Positions 1 to 16,210 are shown, numbered from the stretch's first letter. The stretch is 64,000 nucleotides of DNA from Silene latifolia (GCF_048544455.1 NC_133526.1:2682001-2746000); one strand, 5' to 3'. Numbers and translations are program-made. Notes: generated by a model from the sequence alone, not told the origin.

Positions 1-629
1 CTCTTGTTAATCATCCACAAACTTCGAGTTAGAAACGACTATAAGTGCTCATCAATGAAGTTTCCTCCTACATAATCCATAGCTAACTATTACCACAAAA
101 CATACTACAGCAATAACAATAGTAATTAACCACTAATTACCCCATTTAATTAGTCATCACCCTAATTAATCCCTTAATATAAGTACTTAGTAATAATTAG
201 GATTTACTAAGATTAAAGAACATTAATAAAGATGAACATAAACTTACAAGTGTCAAATGATGAACAAAAGGCAAGAATTATAGGGTGAATCTTCAAATGA
301 ACTACTTAGGTTTTGTGGATAAGATGTAGTATGGGTGGTTGGAAATTTAGAGAGGGTTTAGTGATAAGGTGAGGAGTGATTTTAGGAGAGAAAATTTGAA
401 AAGTGAGGCTTAAAGAGATAAGGTGAGTACAACAAACTTAGACGCGTTTTTAGTGACAACGACATGTCACTCGGTTGAGTGAACTCTTCACGCGGTCGAG
501 TGACAAACTCCAGAAGTCTGCATAAACACTAAAGGACCTACTCGATCGAGTAGACTACTACTCGATCGAGTAAGATACCACTATGTCGAGCACTAGATCG
601 AGCAAGGCTCTAAAAACATGGGTGTTACA
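1..629 (+). mobile_element. Probable LTR fragment, left end outside window
   Basis: Non-coding stretch with repeated ctcgatcgagt-type palindromes from about 470 to 600. It ends in tgttaca at 623-629, a typical plant LTR terminus; the other end lies before the window. No coding domain is visible. Assignment to a Ty3/gypsy-like LTR rests on this end and on the repeat style only, so it stays tentative. Confidence 0.35.
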
Positions 630-1496
630 GATATTTGGATTTTGGTTGTTTGTCCTTACATGAATTTGGGTCGAGTTATTCTGGCAGCGGCTCATTTTCA
701 GGTGGATTGTTTCAAGTTATTTGAGATAACAGTTAATTTGTGATAATAAATATTCGAGTCAGGTTAATTAAATAGGGTCGAGTCAATCCAATATTCGGGT
801 CAAATTTTCGTTTAGATCATTTTTGCCCGGCTTAATCTAAAGGTTACAAATGAATAATCTAGCAAAAAATTGTGTTTTAGATGATAGTACCCGTCTTAAA
901 TTTAAAATAGGTCAAATATGGTAAGCGAGACAAGACGAGGATGTCTTGGACTAACAAAAAAATTACTCATCATATTTATGCAAGTAGGAATATATTCGAT
1001 TCGTTTTCATGTTAAGATGATTATTGCCTTCCTAAGAACGATTTACTAATGAGTCGTTTGGTTGCATGCAAAAATTTCTATTGCCTAGGAAGTGATAGAT
1101 CATACAATTTTAGAATTTATGTGAATTAAAAAATGTTGTTTGGTTGCATATATGAATTGCAATTCAATAATTCATGTAGGTATTCTCATTTACCTAAGAG
1201 GACCTAGGTAAGCAACTCCTTCCATTATGGAGGAATTATAATTCATGGGGAGTTTCAATTTATGAAAATTGAAGTAACCAAACAAGTAGCTAAAGATATG
1301 AGCAAAAGAAAATATATAACCTAACAGATATTACTCAGGAAGCCATGAGTAAAAATGCACCAATTATTTTTTTTAAGTCATCTAGATTACGATTTATGTG
1401 AATTATCCTTATCATTAATTATATATTATTTCTCTTATCTGTGATGGTCGAAATCACTGAGAATTTCTCTTGTCTAATTTACCTAGTATTGTCATA

Positions 1497-1910
1497 GGCC
1501 CTGTTCTTTTGGACTTAAACTGATCTGATCTGAACTTAACTGAACTGAACTTATAGGATTTGAACTAAACTTATAGGATCTGAACTGAACTGAACTTATA
1601 AGAACTGAACTAAACTTATAGGATCTGAAGTGAACATAAATTAAGCGAGGTATAGGAACTAAACCGAATTGAACTAAACTTATAGGATCTGAACTGAACT
1701 TAAATTAAGCAAGGTATATGATCTGAACTGAACTTATAGGATCTGAACTGAACTGAACTTATAGTATCTAAAGTGAACTTATAGGACCTGAACCGAACTG
1801 AAATTATAGAATCTAAACTGAATTGAACTTATAGGATATGAACTGAACTGAACTTATACGATCTGAAGTAAACTTAAATTAAGTGACTTTAAGTCCAAAA
1901 GAACAGGGCT
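1497..1910. mobile_element. Harbinger/Tourist-like MITE with internal tandem repeats
   Basis: The two ends are inverted repeats: ggccctgttcttttggactt at the left and its near-perfect reverse complement ending gaacagggct at the right. An ATA trinucleotide flanks each side and may be the 3-bp target duplication. The 414-bp body is almost wholly a degenerate tandem array of a roughly 25-bp unit built from cttataggatctgaactgaa. A shorter relative with the same right end lies at 20282-20475. It encodes nothing. Confidence 0.7.
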
Positions 1911-3133
1911 ATAATGTCATTGTATATACAATCATACCGTACGCGTTTTTTTTTCCATGTTTCTCCAAAATTGACTCAAACTGAACTCGGTTGACCCACT
2001 TGCCAAGTATATGTAATTATGTATTACATTGAACTTCTAACGCAACCAGTTGAAACAAATAAGACTCAACCAACCCAAATACCCTTAACAAATCAACAAG
2101 CCGAGGCTGGATATGGCTTGTGTTGACTTGGTCCAGCCTTACCCGTTCTTCTATTAGGGTCGGACGAGGTCACTTGTGCTTAGACCTAGTAAAATAAACC
2201 CGAACCCGAAAAACCAATCGAAACTATCCGAATTGTTAACTGGTCGAACACCCGATATGAGTGATATGAGTAACCTGGAGAGTACCTGAAATCCGACTCA
2301 ATCTGAATCGAATCAAAACTGCATCGATTTTAATAATAACCGAATAATACCCGAACCTGAATATATCTGAATCGATTGATCTGAATTAAAAGTATTTATT
2401 TTCACATAACAAACTCATATTTTTAGACGTTTTCTCATTCACATAATAAACTCATATTTAGATGTTTTTTCAGTGATTCTTTGTTTATTATTGTTATTAT
2501 GAATTATTACATTCAAATTGGAAAGTGTAAGATATATTTAAATTAATTTTCTTACTATTAACTCAAGAACATTATGATCCGAAATTGAATTGAACTAAAA
2601 TTGACATGATTTAAACCGAGTCGGACTCGAAATAGCACAAACCGATTAAAGTGGCTAACTGAAATGAAACCGGTCGAAATCAAACTGAAACTGAAACTAA
2701 GGTCAATCCAATTTAAATCGAATCGATTTAACCTAATCCAAAACAAAACCTAATGATCCATTTACCAAATCTATTTGTCTTGATCCATCTAACTCGTACT
2801 CGAGACCGGGTTAAGCAAGCCCCGACCCGCCAACTGTCCCGGCTCATGATCACCTCTAAAACAAACTACACGAATAAACGACCGCCTTCTAATTCAAATC
2901 ACTGAATTACATCATCCTCGTTGAAATCAAAGTAATTAAAACTAAATTAAATTAACCCTTGATTTCAATTTCTCAAATCACACATTGCTTAGATCCGAAA
3001 TTCACTTCAAAATCACTCTAAGTTCACATTCTATAAATTTGTAATTCAATTGTTTACATAAAAAATCGGCATTTGTAATTTTCGATTTGATAACGTATTT
3101 ATAATTTGGGGGAAATTTGCGGGAAATTCGATA
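1911..3133. other. Intergenic, repeat-derived; promoter side of the SNARE gene
   Basis: No gene is recognised. From about 2150 to 2858 the sequence is rich in cccgaacc/gaatcgaatc-type words. On the minus strand it ends with tagaggtgatca (2847-2858), which resembles a hAT terminus; the partner end was not found. The last 250 bp before 3134 should hold the 5' UTR and promoter of the SNARE gene, but no clear TATA box could be picked. Confidence 0.5.
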
Positions 3134-6100
3134 ATGTCGTCGTTGTCGTCGATCAGTGAAACATTAGGGGAGCTTGATGGTCAAATCAGCGACATATTTC
3201 GTGCATTATCGTAAGATTTCTCATTGTTTTATTCAAAAGATCGATTTTTTATGTTTATTTTTATTGTTTGTTGATTGTTACGCATGATTGATTATATTAC
3301 GCTTGATGTTTGATATTGTATCTGCCAATGTATATGTAATTTAGTAACGTAAGCGATAATTGACGGTTTTAAAGGATGATTCATGTCTGGCGACACTAAA
3401 TTTGAGTTATTTTTGTAGTGAAGTGGAATTGTTCATCTTTCATTATTATGATTTATGAGTTTAGATTGTTGATTGGTCATAGTTAGCGGAAAAGATTGAT
3501 CTTTGATGGAGAAAATCTCGTTTGGGACCGTCTTGAGCTTAAGACGGACAATTTTCTTGCTATGTGGACAATGTGGTTGAGTTAATGCTAGCTAATTTGA
3601 CTATGTTGTGATATTAAGACGGTATTAAGCAAGACCTATTCGTTTAGTTAGTGATTGTAGAGTGTCTCAGCATTGGTGACACATTGTTTTATAATTTGAT
3701 GTCGCGAGTGATGCTGCAGGTGTTAGGGTTTAAGTACAATTATGAATTGTGTATGTATGGCTGTGGTGTTTTAGAGATGGAATAAAGTGAGAGATGATTT
3801 TTCCTGGTTATTGCTTTGCGTCTCAACTGTCTCAATAATTCTTGCCTGTCATGGTTTCTTTGTAAAAAAACAGAAATGGGTTTCAGAAGTTGGAGAAGAT
3901 TAAAGAGGCTAGTCGACGGACCAGGCAATTGGAAGAGCTCACTGACAAGATGCGGGATTGCAAGAGGTAATTTTGGCAATCCCCTTTAAGATTTCTTTAA
4001 GATTTCTTATAAGTAGCATGTAATACAAATTGGATGAAGTTGGATCAGCAATGCTTGTGAGTCCCAACACAGTTTCTGTTTTCTCTCATAGTTCACAATT
4101 CACTAACATATGTACGATAGATAAGTCGTTAGTGGAGTGATGCAAGTATGACTTCTTAACTTACAAGTTGTTCAAAGAGATATATTTCTGGATTATGAGT
4201 AAATTTAAATATATAGATTTAGGGCTACGGTGGACGAGTCCATCTGTCTCATAACAGTTTGATGAGGAATTGTAGTTAGGATTTCCACTCGGGTGATGTT
4301 AAGTAGAGATTAAACTCAGCTTGGATCTTTTTCCTTCTCTAATCAAGCCTACGGTGACAATGTGCTTTGTTGTAACTGATTCTAGTTGCAACAACTTGAA
4401 CCGACATGTAATGAAATTGCATGTTTATTACCCTTTTTAAGTTTTGTCAACAGTGAAGCTAGAATTACGTTATTCCAAGATTTAATTGTGGATATCTTGT
4501 GGGGGCATTTGACTTATTTTGTAGGAGCTTTTAGCTAATTATGTTGGGGGTTAGAGATTCGACCATGTAGAATGTCTATAGTAATGTTTTCTAAGTAGTT
4601 TTTCGAGGCGATGGTTGGGCTGAGCAAGCTCTCTTTAGATATGCTCTCCATCATTTTTATAAGCTTATGTTTGGCCCCCTCTTCTTAATTTTGCCACACT
4701 TACTTTGTTATACTTTGTTGATCTGTTTCACAACTTAATAAAGTTTCTTTGTGATTTCTACAAAACATTTTTAAACCAATTAAAATTTCTCTCTCATTTT
4801 TGAATATTTGAAAATGTTTCTCACCAAATAGACCAGCTTCATTTTACTGAATTGTGAAATGCTTCTTACAAGTTGCAATTCAGTCAAAGCTCATCGTATC
4901 TTTTGAACTTGCTTTTAAATGTCTTTCCTTATTGTCTTCCGTTGGCTTTTAATTTTTATGCGTGTGGCATGCGGAAGTGGTCCATAAAATGAATTTGTTG
5001 CATACTACTATTACTACTAAGTTTCCATTTCTTCATTGTTGAGTCTGATAACCAGTGTGCTTTGTCCTCTCTGTTTTGTTGGCCAGTGGGTTTGCTAATG
5101 ATTTCTTCCTTTTAGGCTTATTAAAGAGTTTGATCAAGAAGTAAAGGATATGGAAACTGTGAATGATGCAAACACAAACAGGATATTGAATGAGAAAAAA
5201 CAATCAATGGTTTGTATTCTGTGCTCATCTTAGTACATTTCCCCTGGGCATGTTTTGAATGTGGAAGCTATACCTGTTTTGAATGTCGGTTTCGGTAAAT
5301 TATGCATCTATATATGCCGAGTAGCACTAACTTTGTTTTTTTTCCTCCACAGGTCAAAGAATTGAATTCATATGTTAATATGAAAAAACAGTAAGTTGGT
5401 TGCTTTACTTTTTGCTATAGTTTTTTTTCTGCGTATAAATCTCAGGATTACAAATTTATTGAAAAGTTTGTTTTAATGCTTGCTGTTGTCATTTACTTGC
5501 TTATGTTAGCTTAGAGTCGAAGCAGATTTGACTCCTAGAGTCCTAGAGTACATGAAGATATCAGTTATTGTTATTAAAAGTGACCATGATCCAGTTCTTC
5601 TTAGACTTTGCCTATGTCTAATTCTGTACAGTTTTAAAAACAATAAATAAGTAATGAGGAGGATTATGGTGGTCTGTGTATTGTATTAAAGTAATAAGCA
5701 CTGGTATTTTTACTTGCACTCTGTAAGTCCATCTTGAATGTGTACATGTCTGCTTTCTTCACCTATGTTATTCTTTGCTGATGTTTGTTTATATTTTCTC
5801 GTGGATGTTTTGAGACATAAATATTTAGGATAGAAGGTATGTCTTATAGAACATTAATGCACAACATCAAAGGGCAAGGCACATGATTGCAGATTTGCAG
5901 GGGATTGATTTAGTATACCATTTTCTTGGGGTGGCGGTGATGTTGTGTGGATGTTATTATATAGTAAACGGCTTGTTTTCTCTTTGTACCTTTTTGAGTT
6001 CCTATGATAGAATCTTATTGTTCCGATGGATTATGTTCTTGCTGTTATTCTGTTATCCGGCCAAATGCTGGTAGTTTTCAGTTACCATCCTAATCATCCT

Positions 6101-8075
6101 TACGGTCTTTCAATTCTAACTTGTTTGTTTTAATGATGTAACAGGTATGTTAACAATCTTGAAAATAAGCGGGCTGATTTATTTGAAGGCCCTAGCGAAG
6201 GAGCTGGAGAACAAAATGTTTTGTTAGCATCCTGTAAGTAAAAGGCCTAATCTTTCATGACAGCTCTTATATTTCTTTTTTCTTATATTCTCACTGTTTC
6301 TTTATTTTGGCCGTTGTGTTTTTTTTTCTTAGTTTAAAATTTTAACTTCTAGTTTCTCATTGTTGCTGCATACTTGTATCTCATGTCGACGGATTCAAAT
6401 GATGGCTCTTGCTAGCTAATCCCACATAATTTTGTGGCTAAGGCGTTGTTGATGTTCATCCCTGGTCTGTTACTCTGTTTGGTGCTCAAGTATTTCATAT
6501 TTTTGCTTATATTATCTGTGTTTCCCTCTCAGCTATGACAAATCAGCAGCTTGTTGATCATGGAAACCAAATGATGGATGAGACGGATCAAGCTATTGAG
6601 AGAGGGAAGAAGGTTGGTATTTTTGATATATTCTTCAAATTAAAACTGGAACGACGACATCTCTCAGTTGGTACCCACAATTTCAGTTTTTAATTAGACC
6701 TTCTACCTGTTAATCTGGTGTCTTCTGGAAAGTGGAAACTCGAGGCTCAGTGGACAGTATATCACTGAACTGATCCCGTTTTCTGAATGTTACTCAAGCT
6801 TTTGAAATTCAGTTGTTTTCAGTTTACATGGTATAATTTTGGTGTGCCATTCTAGTTGAAACATATTTAGCATAGCTGGAAACTTTTTGATGCAATCATA
6901 CTTGGTGCCTGCTGTGTGATTCAGTTCGTCAATAATAAGAAGTAATGTGTGCATAAAATTATTTTAGAGCTTTTTAACTGAAGTTCGAAAATTGTACGTC
7001 ACCACCAAATGATTTTCACTCTTCATTTGACGTTCTCTTCATGTCATTTATAGATTCCACTCTGTTCAGCTGCCTGTGCAATTATATGATATTTTGCTAG
7101 TGTCTTGGTTTGCTTAATGCAGATTGTTCAAGAGACAATTGGCGTTGGAACAGAGACTGCGGCTGCTCTTAAAGCACAGGTAATCATTTGTAGGTGTTAT
7201 TTTCAGTCTGATATCGGGTCATGATTTATCAGGCTGGCTTTATTATCATCTTCCTAGTAAATTTGCAGTAATGAAATCAGCTTTGGCGTCATGCAGACTG
7301 ATCAAATGAGTAGGATAGTAAACGAGCTGGACTCAATTCACTTCTCGCTCAAGAAGGCCTCCAAGCTTGTCAAGGAAATTGGTCGTCAGGTCAATGCCCT
7401 TAAACCTCTTTCAAGTCATTATTTAATATTTTAATATAGCATGCCTTGTTGCTTCTAACTTTTACACTTCTACAGGTTGCTACTGATCGGTGTATCATGG
7501 CCTTGCTCTTTCTTATAGTAATGGGAGTTATAGCCATCATTATTGTCAAGGTCCGACTCATACTTCACATTTGCTGTATTTTTGCTCAAGTATCCTCACC
7601 ATTTTCTTATTTTCTAATGCAAGTAGTAGTACAATGTATAAAAAAAAGTAGTCAAAAAATGAGTAATCGGGATCAAGGGATTCTATTCTATAGAGCAAAT
7701 TTTTAAAGGCATTCTTAAATCTGAAAAGTAAATGGCCTTGAATTTAAAGCGTGTGCAACATCTGATGCTTAGACTCTCCTTCAGACTAGGTATAACGTTA
7801 GTCTTAGCTTATGGATCGACGTTTGTTCTCTTGTGGTTTTCGTGAGTTTTTCTTTGGATTAGTTGACTACTTCACTTGCTTGTACTTTTGTCAGACTAGG
7901 CAAGTTCTTGGGCCTTTTGGCCTGAATATTTACTTATACGAAAAAAATATGCTGACTTGGACGACTATGCATTTACCGTTTTCAGCTTGTGCATCCAAAC
8001 AACAAAGACATCAGAGACATTCCTGGATTAGCGCCACCAGCCCAAACACGGAAATTGCTCTCATATGCAAACTAA
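3134..8075 (+). CDS. NPSN11: Novel plant SNARE (NPSN11-like Qb-SNARE)
   Basis: A tail-anchored Qb-SNARE. The NPSN family acts with syntaxins such as KNOLLE in membrane fusion at the cell plate and plasma membrane. Ten coding exons: 3134-3210, 3874-3966, 5116-5209, 5353-5390, 6145-6233, 6533-6612, 7123-7179, 7297-7389, 7476-7550, 7986-8075. All introns are GT-AG and the phases agree, giving 261 residues; Arabidopsis NPSN11 is about 265. The N-terminal part (NGFQKLEKIKEASRRTRQLE) is the family's helical region. The SNARE helix runs through TDQMSRIVNELDSIHFSLKK to VKEIGRQ. A hydrophobic anchor lies at residues ~214-231, followed by the conserved tail HPNNKDIRDIPGLAPPAQ. The first 25 residues resemble NPSN11, while the tail is closer to NPSN13, so the paralogue name is probable rather than certain. 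The start is the only ATG giving the family N-terminus. The gene converges on the beta-amylase gene downstream. Confidence 0.94.
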
Positions 8076-9379
8076 TATACCATCTTCAAAAGATGCTTCA
8101 CTCCCATTCAAATTTGGAGTTGCAGCTGTTGTGTTAAATTTATTTATACTTGAAACTGGCAGAAAGGCGGCTTCATATGAGTAAATGATTTGGCTAATAA
8201 AACACATTTATTGAGGATTAACGCAGATGACAGCATCCTCTGTCACTAGAGTTATATGTGAAGAAGCTGTAATCTTTGTAACTGCTGTATTACACTATAT
8301 TTCTATTATATACAATGCCCATTTTTTCGCATGAGAAGATTTCCAGATTCACACATCACACATGGTGTCAGATTTGTTATGTTTACTAACAAAACCCTGT
8401 ATCATATATGCCTGAATTTTGTCCACTTTGCTGCTTTGGAACTTTAAAATCCCTCTGTTATCATCTTACATGTAATTTGTCTGGAGAGTATTTTCCGTGT
8501 GTAATTCGTAGAATTTGCTCTCCAACGTCAAAACATTACCTCAGACAGGCGGCCAATTGGAGCCTTGCGTTAGGTGTGGACCGATTAAAGGACGGCAGCG
8601 GTTAGCACCAACATTATATTATTGTTTACTTACTACAAGACTGGCAATCAGGTTGCTCGAATTGAATTTGAACCATCTCGAGTTGAATGATTACAGGTTG
8701 GGGTCATTTAAGGTGTTTCAGGTCATTTTTGGTTGTGAATCCTTGTGATTATTGAGATTTCTGTTTGAAATTAGTCAATTTGGACTGTTGTAGGTGTTCT
8801 TGGAAAATTTTTAGTTGGGCCAATTCACGTTCGGATCTAGTCAATTCGGCAGGTCGGTAATTCTGGTGCAGGCCATGCGGTTAGTATCCACAGGCCTTTA
8901 TACTATTATAGTATTTTGTCATTTTATTTACTCATTCCATGATTAAACATCAAACTATGATGCATTGTGAAATAATGATTGGTATGCATATGTGCATGTG
9001 GAATCATCAAAGATGTGATGCATTGCAAATAATGAGTGAAGTATGCTTCCTAGTTTTTAACTTGCAGTAGAACTCATCTTCTCAACCTTTACTTTTTTCG
9101 ATGTCCTGTTAACGTTTATTAACGGGTAAGAAACGATTCTTTTGTCGCGATTCTTTGTTTCTGTTCGTGTTCTTATTTTTAGTGCAGCATTTCTTTGGAT
9201 GAACATGGCTTCTTCCTTTATAAATTTCTGAAAATGCCTTCAAACAGGCATGCAAATATACAAATATGTTCAAATCGTGCTTTATACTACCCCATCCTCA
9301 ATATTTACCCATTATTTGTACGAGAGTATATGCTACTTTGCTCATTATACACAATTATACAGCAGAATTCTATGACATT
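8076..9379. other. Gap between convergent genes (3' UTRs)
   Basis: Contains the 3' UTR of the SNARE gene on the left and of the beta-amylase gene on the right. No further coding exon, RNA gene or clear repeat was seen. The sequence is AT-rich and unremarkable. Confidence 0.5.
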
Positions 9380-11649
<2,270 letters not shown>

Positions 11650-11650
11650 T

Positions 11651-11658
11651 TATTTATA
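11651..11658 (-). promoter_or_regulatory. TATA box of the beta-amylase gene
   Basis: Reads tataaata on the minus strand, about 95 bp before the ATG at 11556. With the usual 30-bp spacing to the start site this predicts a 5' UTR of roughly 60-65 nt. It was identified by sequence and position only. Confidence 0.6.
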
Positions 11659-12942
11659 AAGTATAAAAGGCATCTTTTGTACAGGTAGGTCCAAAAATGT
11701 TAGGACCCATGTTTGGAAGAATCAATCTTTGCTTAGTCACCTTATCATAATTTATTGGATGTGAAAATTTTAACATTTTTTTGCTGACTAGATCATTGCC
11801 AGTTTGCCACAAGTTGTTGTGAGTTGTGACATGAATAATTCTTGTGCTGCTGCATTATTGTCATGGAAATTTCTCCTGAATTTTACTGTATAGTCAAATT
11901 TTTGCCCTTACTGTCGTTCTTTTTACATTGCGAATATCCTGTAAGATCGTGTAGTCTATAACGGCCTTGTAATGCTTGTATTCCTCATCTGTTGAGATAT
12001 ACAACGGTCTTCTAGGATAATTATTGATCACATTTTCTTTACTGCAGACTGTAAAAGCATTTTGTTTAACAGTAAGAATTTTCCTTCTTACTGTCGTTCT
12101 TTTTTCATTGCAAGGCGTGTTTTTTTCTTCACAAATTTTGTAACAACGGGTTTGTAATCTTTATCTGTTGAGGTACTCGGATCCTGCATGAATCTTTCTT
12201 AAATTTTCCTCTTTAACTTGTTAAATGTTTGCGTCTTTCATTGTTTTTTTTATATGGCCGTAAAATGTGAATTCTTATACTCACATTTTTTCCCCTGCAG
12301 AACGAAATGTGACATGGATCAGACGTATATCCATCGTGGGCAGCTCCGTTTCATTCATTGCCCTGTCGCCGATGTTCAAAAGGTGTAAGGTACTGTTAAG
12401 ATCTCATTTTAAATTCCCTCTTTCTGTACTGTTGTTTTCACAGTGACCCTCTTCTGAAAATAGAAATTCATTTCCTATCTCGACTTACTGCCCACTGACC
12501 GTTGAGAATACGACTTATATTCTGTTCCGTTTTTCAATATTTCACATTACATTTTCTGTTGATTATACTACGGTGACTTTTAGTTTTTACCCCCACAAAA
12601 AGTAGAAACTTTTGTTCATCTGATGTGTATTTTTCTTTCATCACATGTAAATTATGTGGAAGATAAAACTCATGGCAAATTAAGCCTTTTTTATTTGGCT
12701 ATGATTTGCTTTGGATAAGAAGCACCTTGGACTTCCATTAACGAAAAAGCTTGTGGTTGTGAGGGAAGCACTTTTGGCTTTCTGTCTCGACAGAGACGTT
12801 TTGTTTGGAGGTTCCCAATAGAGTTTCCGCCTTGACTGGTGTTGCGTACTTTTCAACAGTGGCGGTGCTCAATTTTTCTTCGTTCACTTGGTCTTAAAAT
12901 GCACATTGGGGGAAGAATTTCGTTACACTGGAAAGGACATAC

Positions 12943-13046
12943 CTGCTCCCATTCATTTAATTTCCGCACATTTGTTCAAAATATGTGAATTCCAAATTTC
13001 TCACATATTTTGAATAAACGTATGAAAATGAAATTAATAGAGGGAG
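12943..13046. mobile_element. Small Stowaway-like MITE
   Basis: The left end (ctgctcccattcatttaattt) and right end (aaattaatagagggag) are imperfect inverted repeats. The centre is also palindromic, around caaaatatgtgaattcc and its complement. A TA follows the right end, as in Tc1/mariner MITEs; the left TA is not intact. Confidence 0.5.
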
Positions 13047-13234
13047 TAGAACATAACCTTATGCATTACTATTGACATCAAGTCGGGATGACATTACACG
13101 ACCTTTTGATGGTTATTAATGTTTTTTCGACTAACCTATACTCACAAAAGGGAAAGGCATTGTTCCGAAACCCTAGTCATCGACTATCAAATCTCATATC
13201 GCTCACAAGAACAGCTGAATAGCAGCTTTATCCC

Positions 13235-13322
13235 AGTATCTCAATGACTCCTCGCAAATAACACGGTAAGGGGGTTGGTTAAATGTATGCAACACAAAGT
13301 CGGTTTCCGGATGACTCGGTAT
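13235..13322 (+). mobile_element. SINE-like fragment (Au-type body)
   Basis: The core ggtaagggggttggttaaatg followed by gtcggtttccggatgactc resembles the body of Au-type plant SINEs, whose copies usually read gtacgcagccttaccc and ggctgtttcc. It is similar to the copy at 15313-15420, which shares the leading ctcaatgactc. No A/B boxes or target duplication could be set. Confidence 0.4.
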
Positions 13323-15312
13323 CTTCCTTTGGAATGATCCATGCATATGGTTATGAAATTTCCAGCCAAATACTTAAGCCTTGTTGGTTGTACAACTTCC
13401 AAACTCAACAACATTACATAAGTGGAGGATATTGAGCCTTATCTGTAAGCTGACTCATTTCCTTCGCGGAAAATTTGAATTTTGAAACTCGTTCCATGTC
13501 GTGTTGTGTCGAGTCATGTTGTGTCCGTCGTATTGTGAGGACAATGATGTAACAATAAGATCTTCCAAAAAATTTATGAACACAAAAGCTGTCAAATTAG
13601 ACCCCATTATTTACCTTTTTCAAGCCTTAGGACCCCATTTTTCTTGTTTTCTACCTTAATTGTCTGCATCATTGCATTGCAAGCTTTTCTATTGATGTTG
13701 TCCTTTAAGAAACATGAGGCTCTTTTCTTTACCGTTGCCAAAAAAAAAAAAAAAAAAGAAACACGAGGCTGTTGAGCTATTCTTATTTTTTTCACCCAAA
13801 GTTACTTGAATTTACTGTCCGGTTTCTTGCTCCTCTCGGGGAATTTCTTTTTTGGGATAATTTCCCCTCGGGCGGTTAAGTAAGTTCAACTTTGGTGACC
13901 TGAGATTTGGTTAATTCTACTTTAGAGACGTCACACAGCCACACTTGAGTTACTTTTATCGAAAATCTGAGTTACTTTTATCGAAAATCATTGCCTTGAG
14001 ATATAGTCTCTCTGTTTCACCGAGTAATTTTCACTTAGGAGAATTAACCAAAGTCGCTACGGTACTGATTTTTTTCTTATTTTTTTGGTGTCGAACTCTT
14101 TTTTTTTTTTAAATCTTTTTTTGTCTATTTACAAGTCACTAATTCGTTGAGGTATTTTGAGTATCACTACATTTGTGTACTAACCTTGAGTTGTTTGTCT
14201 CTGATCGTCTCAGATGTTATTCATCTAATTAACAAACCATTGTCCATGAATTATGTTTTTCTAGAAATTGTCTTAATTATTTTTGGTTAAGATAATTCTT
14301 TCATGATACATCATACATCTATGATATCATAAATATGATGTGGAGGACCTTAGTTATGTCTGGACTCTGGAGACTAGAAGAGCTCCATCCAGCGGATTTT
14401 TATATTTCAGTGTGAAATTATCACCCCACCAACCCACCCACACCCATGATTGAGTTCCTAAAAATTTCACAAAAAAAGGTTAATAGTTTAAACTTCGACT
14501 CTCCTTATCTTTTATTTCGAGATCCGTCACTCATATAGTCATATACATGTAGGAACTAGGAACATAAGCATTTAGCAGAGCAGATGATTGATCTAAGGAG
14601 TTGGGAGTTAGGATACAGTAGCACATGCAAGAGACATTGAGCACAAAAACTGTCTTAACTGCTATTGTCCCTAGCTTAGTTAAGGAAGACACTACAACAA
14701 AAATATATAGGCATTTGGTCTTACATTATTTAATTTTAAGATTGAACATGTATAAAATCTCGACCATATACACTTCATCCATACCAAATATTTTTGTTGA
14801 GGTTGGCTGGAAGCTCATTGCCAAATGCCACATAAGTGCACCTTATCATCATAGTTTTGCTTCCGAAAATAATTTCGACCATAAGCTCGTAAAACAACCC
14901 TAATTCCTATTTGTATATGAGACGGTTTTATAATATGTTGTTGTATAGGTGATTATTTTCTTATTTCACTTCTTTCTCGTTCCTTTTCTGGTTGTTTATT
15001 CGGTAATATCTTAATGTAAGACAGTCTCACGTATCAGTTAACTCGTAAAACTTAATTGTTGTACCCTTGTAGTGCAATGTTGCTTGGTTATGGATTATCT
15101 TTAGCTTATTATAAACAAACTGGTCATTTTCTCCCAAATAAAATGTATATCCAATCTATGACTATGAAATTTTGTTACAATGTGAACAAAAAGTTGTATA
15201 ATTGTATCAATATATAACTTTCTGAGATATTTATGATTCAATATCTGCTATTTGGAAAATATCTGCTTTGACTTGCTCTAAAGAAATCTGATTTAAGTAT
15301 AACTACAACATC

Positions 15313-15420
15313 ACTTCAATGTCTCAATGACTCTTGCGAATTGCGAAGTAAGGGGGTTAGATGTACGCAGCCTTACCCTTGTACTAGCAACACAAATAGG
15401 CTATTTCCGAATGATCCAAA
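15313..15420 (+). mobile_element. SINE-like fragment (Au-type body)
   Basis: Reads ttgcgaagtaagggggttag, atgtacgcagccttaccctt and then ggctatttccgaatgatcc, the recognisable core of Au-type plant SINEs. It shares its leading ctcaatgactc with the piece at 13235. Ends and target-site duplication are unclear, so it is probably truncated. Confidence 0.5.
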
Positions 15421-16210
15421 ATGAAAATTGCGCCGAGAACTGCATCAAAGGACCACTACTCCACATGAGAAAGAAGCAACACAAAAAGGTCTTTGCCTAT
15501 GGATTAAGACGGAGGTATCGGGATGATTGGTCACGAGTTTAAATCTCCATACCCTACCATATACTGGCCTTACACCTCATTTAACACCAAAAAAAGTATA
15601 CTCTGTAGCTTATTACACTCCGTAATTTTTATATGTGAGGCGGTATCTCGAAAGACTAATAATCATGGATATATATATTACATAATTAGTGAAGGGTATT
15701 GGCACACTCACTTTATGAGTGTATTGTTTTGGCAAGCCACCTATGTTTGATCAGTTTAATTGGAATGTACCAAGAATATGTCTTGATGCATTTTCTCTTC
15801 CAGGTGGATATCATCATGTGGAATATAATCATTCTAATAGATAACATTTTAATTTGTTTCGTCCAAATACCACATAATAATGATAATAAAATACAATAAT
15901 TGAAGACAATTTTTTTTAAAGAGTCATAAAGGCGAAATGATTTTGAATTGCTCACGGGATTTGAATCCAAGTCATGAGCAACACCCCTCACGAATCACGA
16001 TTTTAATTACCGGTTGCACTAGCTGACATCTTCAATTTACACTAAAGTATTTTATTTTTTATGTGTTTCAATTTACACTCCAATATATACTCCGTATATA
16101 TTTATCCTTATAGGAGTAACTCGTAACATTGTTTACTTTTCGGTAAATAAAATGTTCACACAATTCCATGAGTGAAGATTTCAAATGAGTTTTGTACACA
16201 ACAATATGTA

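Larger units (their letters stand above)
11659..16210. other. Intergenic region with small repeats
   Basis: About 4.5 kb between two minus-strand genes; no exon recognised. A phrase around cttactgtcgttctttt occurs twice (about 11908 and 12089), a small local duplication. A short Stowaway-like MITE (12943-13046), two SINE-like pieces (13235-13322 and 15313-15420) and simple poly-A/T tracts are present. The rest is AT-rich. Confidence 0.5.

Noticed and set aside
2558-2746. Asn/Phe-rich open frame in the upstream repeat
   Set aside because: It lies within a gaatcgaatc-type repeat and has no protein-like features.
7446-8137. Two apparent open frames over the last SNARE exons
   Set aside because: They read through introns. 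The spliced exons 7476-7550 and 7986-8075 explain the conserved residues.
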